63,000 nt of DNA, from positions 1 to 63,000 of the forward strand of contig CAILMF010000018.1 in assembly GCA_903835235.1 (NCBI GenBank). The letters run 5' to 3'. This document shows, piece by piece, positions 46,818 to 55,875 of this stretch. Position 1 is the first letter of the stretch. Each line of letters starts with the position of its first letter. The notes under the pieces were generated by a model. It saw only the letters and a list, made by a program, of their open reading frames with translations, was not told the DNA's origin and did not search any database. The position numbers and the translations under genes were made by a program. The DNA comes from an uncultured Rhodospirillales bacterium (GTDB lineage: Bacteria > Pseudomonadota > Alphaproteobacteria > Acetobacterales > Acetobacteraceae).

Positions 46818-47780
46818 TCAGTCCCGGCCTTCCTGCACCGCGTGGCAGGCCACGCCGTCCAGCATCGCCGGCGCCTCGGCCCGGCAGCGGTCATTCGCCA
46901 GCGGGCAGCGCGGATGGAAGGCGCAGCCGGAGGGCGGGGAGATCGGGCTGGGCACCTCGCCGCCCACCGGCGTGCGGCTGCGCCCGGTCATCTCCAGGTC
47001 CGGAATCGCCTCCATCAGGGCGCGCGTATAGGGGTGGCGCGGGCGGGTGAACAGGCTTTCGCTTTCGGCCAGTTCCACGATCCGGCCCAGATACATCACC
47101 CCGATCCGGTCGCTGACCTGGCGCACCACGGCCAGGTTGTGGCTGATGAACAGGAAGGTCAGGCCGAGGTCGCGCTGCAACTGCTTCATCAGGTTCAGGA
47201 TCTGCGCCTGCACGGAGACATCCAGCGCGCTGGTGGGTTCATCGCAGACCAGGAATTCCGGGTTGGAGGACAGTGCCCGGGCGATGCTGATGCGCTGGCG
47301 CTGGCCGCCGCTGAACTCATGCGGGTACTTGCCGCCATCCAGCGGCGAGAGGCCGACCTGGCGCAGCAGTTCCGCCACGCGCTCGCGCTGCTGGGCGGGG
47401 TCGGGCACCAGGTTGAAGGCGCGGATCGGCTCGGCGACGATGTCGTGCACGCGCCAGCGCGGGTTCAGGCTGGCATAGGGGTCCTGGAAGATCATCTGCA
47501 TCCGCCGGCGCATCTCTGGTTGCGCGCGGGCGGCGGCCAGGTCCTTGCCCTCGAACCGCACCTGGCCGGCGGTGGGCGGGTAGAGCCCCACCACCAGCCG
47601 GGCCACGGTGGACTTGCCGCAGCCGCTTTCCCCAACGAGCGAGAGGGTGGTGCCCTTGGGAATGTCGAAGGTGATGCCATCCACCGCGCGCAGGATGCGC
47701 CGGGGCTCCCCGGCCAGGGTGCGTTGCAGCCAGGGCTTCGAGACGTCGAAGTAGCGCGTCAGCTCGCGGGCCTCGATCAT
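46818..47780 (-). CDS. Dipeptide/oligopeptide ABC transporter ATPase (DppF/OppF type)
   Basis: 320 residues. Walker A GESGCGKSTVARLVVG, signature FSGGQRQRISIARAL, Walker B FLVCDEPTSALD, and the C-terminal oligopeptide-type iron-sulfur-like block CAFHPRCPLANDRCRAE. The start at 47780 overlaps the DppD-type stop (ATGA). Together with the DppD ATPase and the two permeases it forms a complete importer core lacking only the binding protein. Confidence 0.93.
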   Translation of the reverse strand: MIEARELTRYFDVSKPWLQRTLAGEPRRILRAVDGITFDIPKGTTLSLVGESGCGKSTVARLVVGLYPPTAGQVRFEGKDLAAARAQPEMRRRMQMIFQDPYASLNPRWRVHDIVAEPIRAFNLVPDPAQQRERVAELLRQVGLSPLDGGKYPHEFSGGQRQRISIARALSSNPEFLVCDEPTSALDVSVQAQILNLMKQLQRDLGLTFLFISHNLAVVRQVSDRIGVMYLGRIVELAESESLFTRPRHPYTRALMEAIPDLEMTGRSRTPVGGEVPSPISPPSGCAFHPRCPLANDRCRAEAPAMLDGVACHAVQEGRD

Positions 47781-48748
47781 GCCGAGGCTCCCGGCTGGTC
47801 GTGCAGCCAGCAGGCAGCGTCCGTCGCGCCGGCCGGCATCAGTTCCGGCCGCGCCACGCGGCATCGCTCGAACACGTGCGGGCAACGCGGGCTGAACGGG
47901 CAACCCGGCGGGATGGCGTTGAGCCGGGGCATCGAGCCATCGATCTGCGCCAGGCGCTCCACCTTGCGGTCCAGCGGCGGAATGCTGGCCATCAGCCCCG
48001 CGGTGTAGGGGTGCTGGGCGTGGCGCACCACGTCCCGCACCGGGCCGATCTCGATGATGCGTCCGGCATACATCACCGCCACGCGGTCGGCGGTCTCGGC
48101 GATCACGCCCATGTCGTGCGTCACCAGCATGATCGCGGTGCGCTGCTCCCGCGCCAGGCGCTTCAGCAGCGCGATGATCTGGGCCTGGATGCTGACGTCG
48201 AGCGCGGTGGTGGGTTCGTCCGCCACCACCAGCTGCGGTTCGGCGCAGAGCGCCAGCGCGATGACCACGCGCTGGCGCATGCCGCCGCTGAACTGGTGCG
48301 GATAGGCGTCAATGCGCTGCGCCGCGGCGGGGATGCCGACCTGCTCCAGCCAACCGATGGCGCGCTGCCGCGCTTCCGCGTCGGACAGCGGCAGATGCGC
48401 CTGCATCGTCTCCACCAGCTGGCGGCCCACGGTGTAGAGCGGGTTCAGCGTGGTCAGCGGGTCCTGGAAGATGGCGCCGATGCGCTTGCCGCGGATCTTC
48501 CGCATTTCCGCCAGCGGCAGGTTGTCGATGCGGCGGCCTTCCAGCCGGATTTCGCCGCCGGCGATGCGGCCAGGTGGTTCCAGCAGGCCGATGATCGCGG
48601 CCCCGGTCATGGATTTGCCGGCGCCGCTTTCGCCGACCACGCCCAGCACCTCGCCGGGGGCGATGCTGAAGGAAACGCCGTTCAGCGCGGTCAGCACACC
48701 GCGGCGCGTCGGGAATTCCACCCGAAGGTCCTTCACCTCCAGCAGCAT
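47777..48748 (-). CDS. Dipeptide/oligopeptide ABC transporter ATPase (DppD/OppD type)
   Basis: 323 residues. Walker A GESGAGKSMTGAAIIGL, signature FSGGMRQRVVIALAL, Walker B LVVADEPTTALD, and the C-terminal FSPRCPHVFERCR cluster of the family. It is separated from the upstream permease gene by 54 nt containing a small hairpin, then overlaps the DppF-type gene. Confidence 0.93.
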   Translation of the reverse strand: MLLEVKDLRVEFPTRRGVLTALNGVSFSIAPGEVLGVVGESGAGKSMTGAAIIGLLEPPGRIAGGEIRLEGRRIDNLPLAEMRKIRGKRIGAIFQDPLTTLNPLYTVGRQLVETMQAHLPLSDAEARQRAIGWLEQVGIPAAAQRIDAYPHQFSGGMRQRVVIALALCAEPQLVVADEPTTALDVSIQAQIIALLKRLAREQRTAIMLVTHDMGVIAETADRVAVMYAGRIIEIGPVRDVVRHAQHPYTAGLMASIPPLDRKVERLAQIDGSMPRLNAIPPGCPFSPRCPHVFERCRVARPELMPAGATDAACWLHDQPGASA

Positions 48749-48766
48749 CTAGAGCATTTCTCCGAA

Positions 48767-48780
48767 GGGCGGCTTCGCCC
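48767..48780 (-). other. Small hairpin in the dppC-dppD gap
   Basis: GGGCG (48767-48771) and CGCCC (48776-48780) with loop GCTT. It is the only notable element in the 54-nt space between the two transporter genes. It may set the ratio of permease to ATPase, or be a trace of a repeat; there is no direct evidence. Confidence 0.3.
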
Positions 48781-48802
48781 GTAGGGGTAAAATGTCGACC
48801 AA

Positions 48803-49702
48803 CTAGCGCAGCCTCGGGTTGAGGGCGTCGCGCAACCAGTCGCCCAGCAGGTTGACCGACAGCACCATCGCCACCAGCGCGATTCCCGGAAAAATCGCGA
48901 TCCACCATTCGCCGGACATCAGGAAGTCATTGCCGATTCTTATAAGCGTGCCGAGCGAGGGCTGGGTCGGCGGCACGCCGACCCCCAGAAAACTCAGCGT
49001 GGCCTCGGTGATGATGGCCAGCCCCAGGTTCAGCGTGGCGATGACCAGCACCGGCCCCAGCACGTTGGGCAGCACATGCGTCGCCATGATCCGCAGGTTG
49101 CCCAGCCCGATGACGCGGGCCGCCAGCACATATTCCTTGTTGCGCTCCACCAGGGTGGAACCGCGCACGGTGCGGGCGATCTGCGGCCAGGTGGAAATGC
49201 CGATGGCGAAGACCACCACGCCCAGCGCGATGCGCTCATGCACCTCCTGCGGCAGGGCGGCGCGGGCGATGCCGTCCACCAGCAGCGCCACCAGGAAGGC
49301 CGGGAAGGTCAGCTGCACATCGGCCATGCGCATCAGCAGCGCATCCACCGTGCCGCCGAGATAGCCGGCGGTCAGCCCCAGGGTCACGCCGACCACGGTG
49401 GAGAACAGCACGGCGCAGATGCCGACCAGCAAGGAGGTGCGCCCGCCGAACATGATGGCGGAGAGCACGTCGCGGCCCTGGTCGTCGCTGCCCAGGGTCC
49501 AGCCGGCCTCGGTGAAGGGCGGCTTGAAGGCGTCCATCAGGTCCACGCTGGCCAGGTCCAGCACGTTGTGCGGCGCCAGCCACGGCGCCAGCACCGCGCC
49601 GAGGATGCAGACCAGCGCCACCAACGCACTGGCCACGGCGACCGGGGAGGTGCGGAACGACCACCAGAGGTCGCTGTCGAGGAAGCGGGCCACGCGGTTC
49701 AC
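48803..49702 (-). CDS. Dipeptide/oligopeptide ABC transporter permease (DppC type)
   Basis: 299 residues with about six transmembrane segments. GSDDQGRDVLSAIMFGGRTSLLVG is the DppC/OppC N-terminal signature, and the EAA loop is seen in EYVLAARVIGLGNLRIMATHVLPN. GTG start at 49702 overlapping the DppB-type stop (GTGA). Confidence 0.92.
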   Translation of the reverse strand: MNRVARFLDSDLWWSFRTSPVAVASALVALVCILGAVLAPWLAPHNVLDLASVDLMDAFKPPFTEAGWTLGSDDQGRDVLSAIMFGGRTSLLVGICAVLFSTVVGVTLGLTAGYLGGTVDALLMRMADVQLTFPAFLVALLVDGIARAALPQEVHERIALGVVVFAIGISTWPQIARTVRGSTLVERNKEYVLAARVIGLGNLRIMATHVLPNVLGPVLVIATLNLGLAIITEATLSFLGVGVPPTQPSLGTLIRIGNDFLMSGEWWIAIFPGIALVAMVLSVNLLGDWLRDALNPRLR

Positions 49703-50667
49703 CGCTGCGCCCTCAGCCGCGGGTCGACCAGATAGTACAGCAGGTCCACGCCCAGGTTGATGACCACGAAGACCAGGGAGATCAGCAGCAGGTAGGCAGC
49801 CATGACCGGGATGTCGGCGGCGCCCACGCTCTGGATGAACAGGAAGCCCATGCCTGGCCACTGGAACACCGTCTCGGTGACGATGGCGAAGGCGATGATG
49901 CCGCCCAGCTGCAACCCGGCGATGGTGATGACCGGCACCAGCGTGTTCTTCAGCGCATGGCCAAAGTTGATGCTGCGGTTGCTCAGCCCGCGGGCGCGGG
50001 CGAATTTGATGTAGTCGGTGCGCAGCACCTCCAGCATCTCGGCCCGCACCAGCCGGGTGATCAACGTCAGCTGGAACACCGCCAGGGTGATGGCGGGCAG
50101 GATCAGCGCCTTGAGGCCGGAAACGGTCAGCAGGCCAGAGGACCACCAGCCCAGTTGCACGGTCTCGCCCCGGCCGAAGCTGGGCAGCCAGCCCAGATGC
50201 ACCGCGAAGACCAGGATCAGCAGCATCCCCAGCACGAAGATGGGCAGCGAGACGCCGACCAGCGAGACGGTCAGCAGCAGGCGGGAAACCCAGCTGTCCT
50301 TGTAGATACCGGTGAAGATGCCCAGCGGCACGCCGATGCACAGCGTCATGGCGGCGGCGCAGAAGGCCAGTTCCAGCGTCGCCGGCGCGCGTTCCGCGAT
50401 CAACGCGGAGACCGGGCGGCTCAGCCGGTAGCTCAGCCCGAACTCGCCCTGCACCGCGTTGCCGACGAACTTCCAGAACTGCACGTACCAGGGCTGGTCC
50501 AGCCCCAGCAGGCGGATCAGGTTCTCCCGGTCCGCCAGGCTGGCGTCCTGGCTCAGCATGGCCGCCACGGGGTCGCCGACGAAGGTGAACAGCGCGAAGC
50601 TGATCAGCGCCACCACCAGCAGCACGGGCAGCGCCTGCAACAGGCGTGAGATGACAAACGCGACCAA
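49699..50667 (-). CDS. Dipeptide/oligopeptide ABC transporter permease (DppB type)
   Basis: 322 residues, about six transmembrane segments. FGLSYRLSRPVSALIAERAPATLELA and the EAA loop DYIKFARARGLSNRSINFGHALKN are DppB/OppB landmarks; the conserved ETVFQWPGMGFLF follows. First gene of the operon; upstream 175 nt separate it from the divergent GT2 gene and probably hold both promoters. No binding-protein gene precedes it, unlike most dpp operons. Confidence 0.92.
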   Translation of the reverse strand: MVAFVISRLLQALPVLLVVALISFALFTFVGDPVAAMLSQDASLADRENLIRLLGLDQPWYVQFWKFVGNAVQGEFGLSYRLSRPVSALIAERAPATLELAFCAAAMTLCIGVPLGIFTGIYKDSWVSRLLLTVSLVGVSLPIFVLGMLLILVFAVHLGWLPSFGRGETVQLGWWSSGLLTVSGLKALILPAITLAVFQLTLITRLVRAEMLEVLRTDYIKFARARGLSNRSINFGHALKNTLVPVITIAGLQLGGIIAFAIVTETVFQWPGMGFLFIQSVGAADIPVMAAYLLLISLVFVVINLGVDLLYYLVDPRLRAQR

Positions 50668-50842
50668 TGCCTCGCGGCCTCCAGTTCAGAACGGACCAGC
50701 CTGCCCCCGGCGGCCCGGTTGCCCCGCGCCTGCCAGACCCATGGTTACGGCGCCGGCCCGGGCAGTGCAACGGCGATCAAGCGGGAACGCACGGCTCAGC
50801 CAGCCGTTACCCGTGTACGAAACTCCACCCAAGGCGCGCCGC

Positions 50843-51901
50843 ATGACCCCGCCCTGCCAACCCCGCGTGTCCATCGTTACGCCCTGCTTCAACGAGGCGG
50901 AGTGCCTGGCGGAGTTCCACGCCCGCGCCAGTGCCGCCGCCCAGGCCGCGGCCGGGGATGCGCATGAGATCGTCATCGTCGATGACGGGTCCTCCGATGG
51001 CGGCTGGGAGATCATGACCGCCCTGGCCCAGCGCGACCCGCATGTGGTGGCGGTGCGGCTGATGCGGAACCACGGCCACCAGCTGGCCGCAACCGCCGGG
51101 CTTTCCCTGGCCCGCGGCGACCGGGTGATGCTGATCGACGCCGACCTGCAGGACCCGCCGGAGCTGCTGCTGCCGATGATGGCGGCGATGGATGCCGGCG
51201 CAGAGGTGGTCTACGGCCAGCGCACCCGGCGGGAGGCCGAGACCTGGTTCAAGCGGGTCACCGCCGCGGCCTTCTACCGGCTGCTGGGCCGCATGTCCGG
51301 CACGCCCATTCCGCGCGACACCGGCGATTTCCGGCTGATGAGCCGGCGCGTGGTGGAGGTGCTGGGCGCCATGCCGGAACGCCAGCGCTTCCTGCGCGGC
51401 ATGGTCAGCTGGGTGGGCGGCCGCCAGGTGGCGCTGCCCTATGAACGCCGGGCACGGCATGCCGGCACCAGCAAGTACCCGCTGGCCAAGATGATCCGCT
51501 TTGCCGCGGATGCGCTGACCAGCTTTTCCACCAGCCCGCTCAGGGTGGCCACCTGGTTCGGGCTGGGCGCGGCGGCGCTGGCGGTGCTGCTGCTGGGCTA
51601 TTCCCTGCTGCGCTGGGTGCAGGGCGGCACCGTCTCCGGCTGGTCCAGCCTGATGGCGGCCATGGCAGGCTTCTCCGCGGTGCAGCTGATCGTGCTGGGG
51701 ATCATCGGCGAATACCTGGGCCGGCTGTTCCAGGAGGTGAAGGGCCGGCCGCTGTTCATCGTGGACCAGGTGGTGGCGGGCCAAGCGGCGCATGCGCTGC
51801 CGACCGACTTCGCCCGGCTGCCGCCGCAGGCGCGCCAGGCCACCTGGGAAGCGATCCGCGAGGCGGCCAATACCAACCGCGCCGCGGAGCACGCCGCCTG
51901 A
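50843..51901 (+). CDS. GT2-family glycosyltransferase (polyprenyl-phosphate type)
   Basis: 352 residues. N-terminal GT-A fold: VSIVTPCFNEAECL, IVIVDDGSSDGGWEIM, RNHGHQLAATAGLSLARGD, the DxD equivalent MLIDADLQDPPELL, and GDFRLMSRRVVEVL. Two C-terminal transmembrane segments (VATWFGLGAAALAVLLLGYSLL and FSAVQLIVLGIIGEYLGRL) match the DpmA/GtrB/ArnC group that loads a sugar onto undecaprenyl phosphate. Convergent with the membrane protein gene, 4 nt apart. Confidence 0.9.
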   Translation: MTPPCQPRVSIVTPCFNEAECLAEFHARASAAAQAAAGDAHEIVIVDDGSSDGGWEIMTALAQRDPHVVAVRLMRNHGHQLAATAGLSLARGDRVMLIDADLQDPPELLLPMMAAMDAGAEVVYGQRTRREAETWFKRVTAAAFYRLLGRMSGTPIPRDTGDFRLMSRRVVEVLGAMPERQRFLRGMVSWVGGRQVALPYERRARHAGTSKYPLAKMIRFAADALTSFSTSPLRVATWFGLGAAALAVLLLGYSLLRWVQGGTVSGWSSLMAAMAGFSAVQLIVLGIIGEYLGRLFQEVKGRPLFIVDQVVAGQAAHALPTDFARLPPQARQATWEAIREAANTNRAAEHAA

Positions 51902-51905
51902 ACCG

Positions 51906-53489
51906 CTACCGCCCCGCCACCCCGGCGTGGCGGATGCGCCAGAGCTGGGCGAAGCCTTCGTCGCGCACCAGCTCGAAGGCCGCGGGCAGGCTGGCCGGGC
52001 CATAGAGGTCCGGCATGTCCGCATTCAGCACCAGCGCGTAGTCGAAGCGCTGCCACTGCGCCAGATAGGGCGCGGTGGCGCGGTACCAGTCCAGCCGGTC
52101 CAGATGCTCCACCGCATTCACGCTGGCCAGCGGCCCTTCCGCCACCGCCAGCGCCTGCCAGGCCGGGCGCACCGCCAGCGGCTGCTTGCCGCGCGCGGTG
52201 AACAGCGTGGGGATGAAGGCCTGACGCCGCAGCACCGCCAGCGCGGCCAGGTGGTAATAGGTCGGGAAGCCGTCGATGAAGACCCGCCCCAGCGGCACCT
52301 GGTCGGCGATGGGCGAATGCTCCAGCGGCAGCACCAGGGCGCCGGCGGGCACCGGCTCCAGCGCGCGTTCCACCGCCGCGACATCGCCGCTGCGCTGCCA
52401 CCAGACCCAGCCGACCCAGCCGGTGCGGGCGCTGACCATCAGCACCATCGCCGCCGCCAGCGCCGAGACAAAGCGCGCCGGCAGGCTGGGGCGCAGCGCC
52501 ACCAGGGCCAGGATGAAGCCCAACTGCGCAAAGCGCCGGTCCAGCCAGCCGGTGCCCACGGCGAAATCCGGGAAGACCAGGAACAGCAACCCCATGCCCG
52601 CCACTGCCACGAACAGCCCGGCATGGCAGCGCAGCCAGCCGCGCGCGGCAGCCCAGCCCAGCGGCACCAGTACAAACAGCAGCGCCAGCAGGTCCGGCTT
52701 CAGCCGCCAGGTCTGGATGGCGGCCAGCCCGTTGCGCAGCTTGCGGCCGGGGTCGCCCAGCAGGGCCAGGCTCTCCCGCCAGGGGCTCCGCGCCGAGCCC
52801 AGGGTTTCATGCGCGCCGGGCAGCGCCGGGGCCAGCAGCACCAGCATCGCCACCGCCACCACCGCAGGCACCACCGCCCAGGCCACCGCCCGCAGCCGCG
52901 GCCAGGTGAACCAGCCCCGCGCCGCCGGCCCCAGCGCCAGCGCCCCCAGCAGGGCGGCATGGAGGAACAGCGCGAAGGCGTGCATCACCCCCAGCAGGAA
53001 GCCGCAGCCCAGCCGCAGCGCGAAGCCCAGCCAGGCCGGCTGCCGCGCCAGCCAGGGCTCCGCCGCCACCGCCAGCAGCGCCAGGCCGATGCCGATGTTG
53101 AAGTTCAGGAAGCCCGCCAGCAGGGTCAGGTTCCAGGCGAAGATACCGAAGCCCAGCTGCCACCATGACCAGCCGCCGAACAGCTGCCGGTTCAGCAGCG
53201 CCGCCCCCAGCACCGGCAAGGCCGCGCCCAGCCACAGGTAGACGGCGCCCTGGACCTCCGCCGGGATGAAGCGGCCCGGCCCCCAGGCCAGCAGGTCGAT
53301 GCCGATATTGGTCAGCGCCGCCCAGTCCAGTTCGTAGAAGGCGGCCATCGGCCCCTGGTCCAGCCCGCCGGAGAGCAGCCAGATCCGCGCGACATGGTTG
53401 GGGTAGTCCAGCAGCATGGGCATCGGCACCGCCAGGATCGGCAGCGCCAGGCAGGCCAGGCAGCAGCCCAGCAGCAGGCGGATCGGCAT
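51906..53489 (-). CDS. Polytopic membrane protein, possibly a GT-C-like transferase
   Basis: 527 residues with at least ten hydrophobic segments. The N-terminus LPILAVPMPMLLDYPNHVARIWLL places a short acidic motif (LDYPNH) after the first membrane span, as seen in GT-C glycosyltransferases, and the C-terminal ~130 residues are soluble. This, and the adjacent lipid-linked-sugar GT2 gene, suggest a partner that uses the lipid-linked sugar. No catalytic motif is decisive, so it stays a hypothetical membrane protein. Confidence 0.65.
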   Translation of the reverse strand: MPIRLLLGCCLACLALPILAVPMPMLLDYPNHVARIWLLSGGLDQGPMAAFYELDWAALTNIGIDLLAWGPGRFIPAEVQGAVYLWLGAALPVLGAALLNRQLFGGWSWWQLGFGIFAWNLTLLAGFLNFNIGIGLALLAVAAEPWLARQPAWLGFALRLGCGFLLGVMHAFALFLHAALLGALALGPAARGWFTWPRLRAVAWAVVPAVVAVAMLVLLAPALPGAHETLGSARSPWRESLALLGDPGRKLRNGLAAIQTWRLKPDLLALLFVLVPLGWAAARGWLRCHAGLFVAVAGMGLLFLVFPDFAVGTGWLDRRFAQLGFILALVALRPSLPARFVSALAAAMVLMVSARTGWVGWVWWQRSGDVAAVERALEPVPAGALVLPLEHSPIADQVPLGRVFIDGFPTYYHLAALAVLRRQAFIPTLFTARGKQPLAVRPAWQALAVAEGPLASVNAVEHLDRLDWYRATAPYLAQWQRFDYALVLNADMPDLYGPASLPAAFELVRDEGFAQLWRIRHAGVAGR

Positions 53490-53558
53490 GGGGCAGCGGT
53501 TCCCGCAGGTGTACCGCGGTGCACAACGGCGCCCCGCCGCTGCGGTTGCCGCCGCCGG

Positions 53559-54656
53559 TCAGCCGGGGTCGCGGTCGCCCGCGGGTTCCGCCGGGGCCGG
53601 GTTGTCGGCCCAGTCCTGCACCAGGGTGAAGCCGACCGCCAGCAGCACCGGCCCCAGGAACAACCCCAGGAAGCCGAAGGCGAAGACCCCGCCCAGCGCG
53701 CCCAGCAGCGTCAGCAGCAGCGGCAGGTCGGCGCCGCGGGCAATCAGCCAGGGGCGGATCACGTTGTCGACGCTGCTGATGCCGAGCGCGCCGTAGAGGC
53801 CGAGGAAGATGCCCCAGCCATTCTGCCCCTGGGTGAACAGCCACAGCGTCGCGGGTATCCACACCACCGGCGCGCCCACCGGCAGCACGGAAATGCAGCC
53901 GGCTACCACGCCCAGCAGGACCGGCTGCGGCACCCCGGCGATCCACATCCCGAAGGCGGTCAGCACGCCCTGCGCCACCGCGGTGCCGAGCAGGCCATAG
54001 ACCACGCCGCGGGTCACGTTGCCGGTCAGTTGCACCAGGCGGGCGGCGCGGCTGCCGGCGAATTGCCGCAGCACCGCCTCGCAGCGGGCCGCAATGGCGC
54101 GGCCGTCCCGGTACAGGAAGAAGGCCAGCACCAGGGCCAGCAGCACCTCCGCCAGGCCCGACAGCACCGCCAGCAACACCGAAAGCGCGCCCTGGGCAAT
54201 ATCCCCGGCATAGGGTCGCAGCAGTTCCGTCATGCCGGCGAAGCCGGCGCTCAGGCCGCCGAGCTTCTCGCCAAGGTATTCGCCGACCACCGGCAGCCTG
54301 GCCAGCCAGTCGCCCAGGCCCGGCAGGCCATCGGTCAGCAGCGCCTGCACGCTGCCGCGCAGCCGGTCCACGTCGTCGCGCCGGGTGGGCGCCACATAGA
54401 CCAGCGGCAGGCCGAGCAGCAGGAACTCCACCAGCACCATGGCCAGCGCCGCGAGCGAGGCCGGCATGCGCGCCCTTTCCCGCAGGAAGCGGTAGGCCGG
54501 CCAGGTGGAGAACACCAGGATGGCGGCCCAGAGCAGCGCCGAGAGGAAGGGCCGCAGCACCAACAGGCAGCCCACGGCCAGCCCGAGCATGGCCAGCAGG
54601 CCAACCGCGCGGGCCGGTCTCAGCAGGCTGTCCTGGGCGGGGGGGTCGGCGGGCAT
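53559..54656 (-). CDS. AI-2E family transporter (PerM/UPF0118)
   Basis: 365 residues with about eight membrane segments. Two N-terminal spans (GLLAMLGLAVGCLLVLRPF and ALLWAAILVFSTWPAY), a periplasmic or cytoplasmic helical domain (residues ~100-170), and the C-terminal conserved LPVGAPVVWIPATLWLF, IDNVIRP-like SVDNVIRPWLIARGADLPLLLTLLGALGGVFAFG block are family hallmarks. AAGGAG precedes the ATG. Function varies (permease, Na+/H+ antiport); the AI-2 name should not be over-read. Confidence 0.88.
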   Translation of the reverse strand: MPADPPAQDSLLRPARAVGLLAMLGLAVGCLLVLRPFLSALLWAAILVFSTWPAYRFLRERARMPASLAALAMVLVEFLLLGLPLVYVAPTRRDDVDRLRGSVQALLTDGLPGLGDWLARLPVVGEYLGEKLGGLSAGFAGMTELLRPYAGDIAQGALSVLLAVLSGLAEVLLALVLAFFLYRDGRAIAARCEAVLRQFAGSRAARLVQLTGNVTRGVVYGLLGTAVAQGVLTAFGMWIAGVPQPVLLGVVAGCISVLPVGAPVVWIPATLWLFTQGQNGWGIFLGLYGALGISSVDNVIRPWLIARGADLPLLLTLLGALGGVFAFGFLGLFLGPVLLAVGFTLVQDWADNPAPAEPAGDRDPG

Positions 54657-54689
54657 CCGTCAGCTCCTTGAGATTCCAGCCTTGTTAGC

Positions 54690-54792
54690 GTCTGACCGGC
54701 GCCGGTGGAATCACCGGCGGCGTGAATCAGCCGCTCCACCAACAGCCAGGGTCCGGCAGGCACTTCTGTCCGCGCCTGACAGACCCTAGACC
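54690..54792 (+). repeat. Dispersed intergenic repeat, copy 3
   Basis: The block gcgtctgaccggcgcc-(t)ggaatcaccggcggcgtgaatcagccgctcc matches the second core of the 27.7-kb copy, and the tail ggcaggcacttctgtccgcgcctgacagaccctag matches the hairpin half of the 39.3-kb copy in inverse orientation. It lies between the AI-2E transporter and hydroxypyruvate isomerase genes, which are divergent. Confidence 0.75.
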
Positions 54793-54891
54793 GTGACGCC
54801 CCCCGCGGGAAACCACGCCGTCACCGCTGGCCAGGGCGGGCCCCGGCGGCTAGCTTGCGGCCCCCAAGCAGAAGCCAGAGGAAGGCCGCCC

Positions 54892-55668
54892 ATGCCGCGC
54901 TTCGCCGCCAATATCTCGATGATGTTCAACGAGGTGCCGTTCCTGGACCGTTTCGAGCGTGCGGCGAAGGCCGGCTTCAAGGCGGTGGAGTTCCTGTTCC
55001 CCTATGAGTTCCCGGCCGCCGAGATTGCGCTGCGCCTGAAGGATAACGGCCTGCAGCAGGTTTTGTTCAACGGCCCGCCCGGCGACTGGACCAAAGGTGA
55101 GCGCGGCATCGCCGCCCTGCCCGGCCGCCAGCAGGAATTCCGCGAGGGCATCAAGCAGGCGCTGGAATACAGCGTGGCGCTGGGCTGCCCGCTGCTGCAC
55201 GTGATGGCCGGCCTCAAGCCGGAGGGCATGCCCTATGACAGCATGCTCGCGACCTATGCCGCCAACCTGGCCTGGGCCAGCCGCGAAGCCGCCAAGGTGG
55301 GCGTCAAGCCGATCATCGAGCCGATCAACCACATCGACATCCCCGGCTTCTTCCTGAACACCACGGACCAGGGCGCCGCCATCATCCAGGGCCTGGGGCC
55401 GGACCGGGTGGGCCTGCAGTTCGACCTCTACCACTGCGCCATCACCCAGGGTGACATCAGCCGCCGGGTGGAGAAGCACCTGCCGCTGATCAGCCACATG
55501 CAGGTGGCCGACAACCCCGGCCGCAACGAGCCCGGCACAGGCGAGGTCAACTGGCCCTTCGTGTTCAAGCGGATCGACGAGCTGGGCTTCCAGGGCTGGA
55601 TCGGCTGCGAGTATCGCCCGGCCGGCAATACCGAGGCCGGGCTGGGCTGGTTCCAACCCTATAAGTGA
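54892..55668 (+). CDS. hyi: Hydroxypyruvate isomerase
   Basis: 258-residue TIM-barrel enzyme interconverting hydroxypyruvate and tartronate semialdehyde. MPRFAANISMMFNEVPFLDRFERAAKAGFKAVEFLFPY is the family N-terminus; the metal-binding glutamate and histidine occur in IIEPINHIDIPGFFL and QFDLYHCAITQGD, and the ending GWIGCEYRPAG is typical. AGAGGAAGG lies upstream of ATG 54892; an earlier frame start at 54793 is in unconserved sequence. Followed by the reductase that uses its product. Confidence 0.95.
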   Translation: MPRFAANISMMFNEVPFLDRFERAAKAGFKAVEFLFPYEFPAAEIALRLKDNGLQQVLFNGPPGDWTKGERGIAALPGRQQEFREGIKQALEYSVALGCPLLHVMAGLKPEGMPYDSMLATYAANLAWASREAAKVGVKPIIEPINHIDIPGFFLNTTDQGAAIIQGLGPDRVGLQFDLYHCAITQGDISRRVEKHLPLISHMQVADNPGRNEPGTGEVNWPFVFKRIDELGFQGWIGCEYRPAGNTEAGLGWFQPYK

Positions 55669-55752
55669 GCGCCAGGCGCCGTCGTGCCGGAGGCACGCCT
55701 TGGGCGTGACGGCATCCGCCACGTTGGCTTTCGCGGGTATCGGTCCGGCTCG

Positions 55753-55798
55753 GGCCAGGGGCATGCCTGCGGTGCCACGGCCATGCGGCCTCCTGGCC
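55753..55798. repeat. Inverted repeat between hyi and the reductase gene
   Basis: GGCCAGG (55753-55759) and CCTGGCC (55792-55798) bracket a GC-rich segment that also contains gcatgc and ccatgc. The 207-nt gap between the two genes is unusually long for this window, and this palindrome may fold as a hairpin in the mRNA or be a relic REP. A shorter hairpin, GTGCC/GGCAC, lies at about 55684-55696. Confidence 0.4.
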
Positions 55799-55875
55799 CT
55801 TTCGGCGCACGTGACTCAGCTTTTGCAGCCTTCGCATTCCCGTACAGCAAGCCTGACATCAAACGGAGCAACCCA

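Noticed and set aside
44311-48008. Very long plus-strand open frames opposite egtD, egtB and the dipeptide importer
   Set aside because: They are antisense shadows of genes with clear catalytic motifs; a GC-rich genome leaves antisense frames open. Their translations are His/Gln/Arg-rich with no domain.
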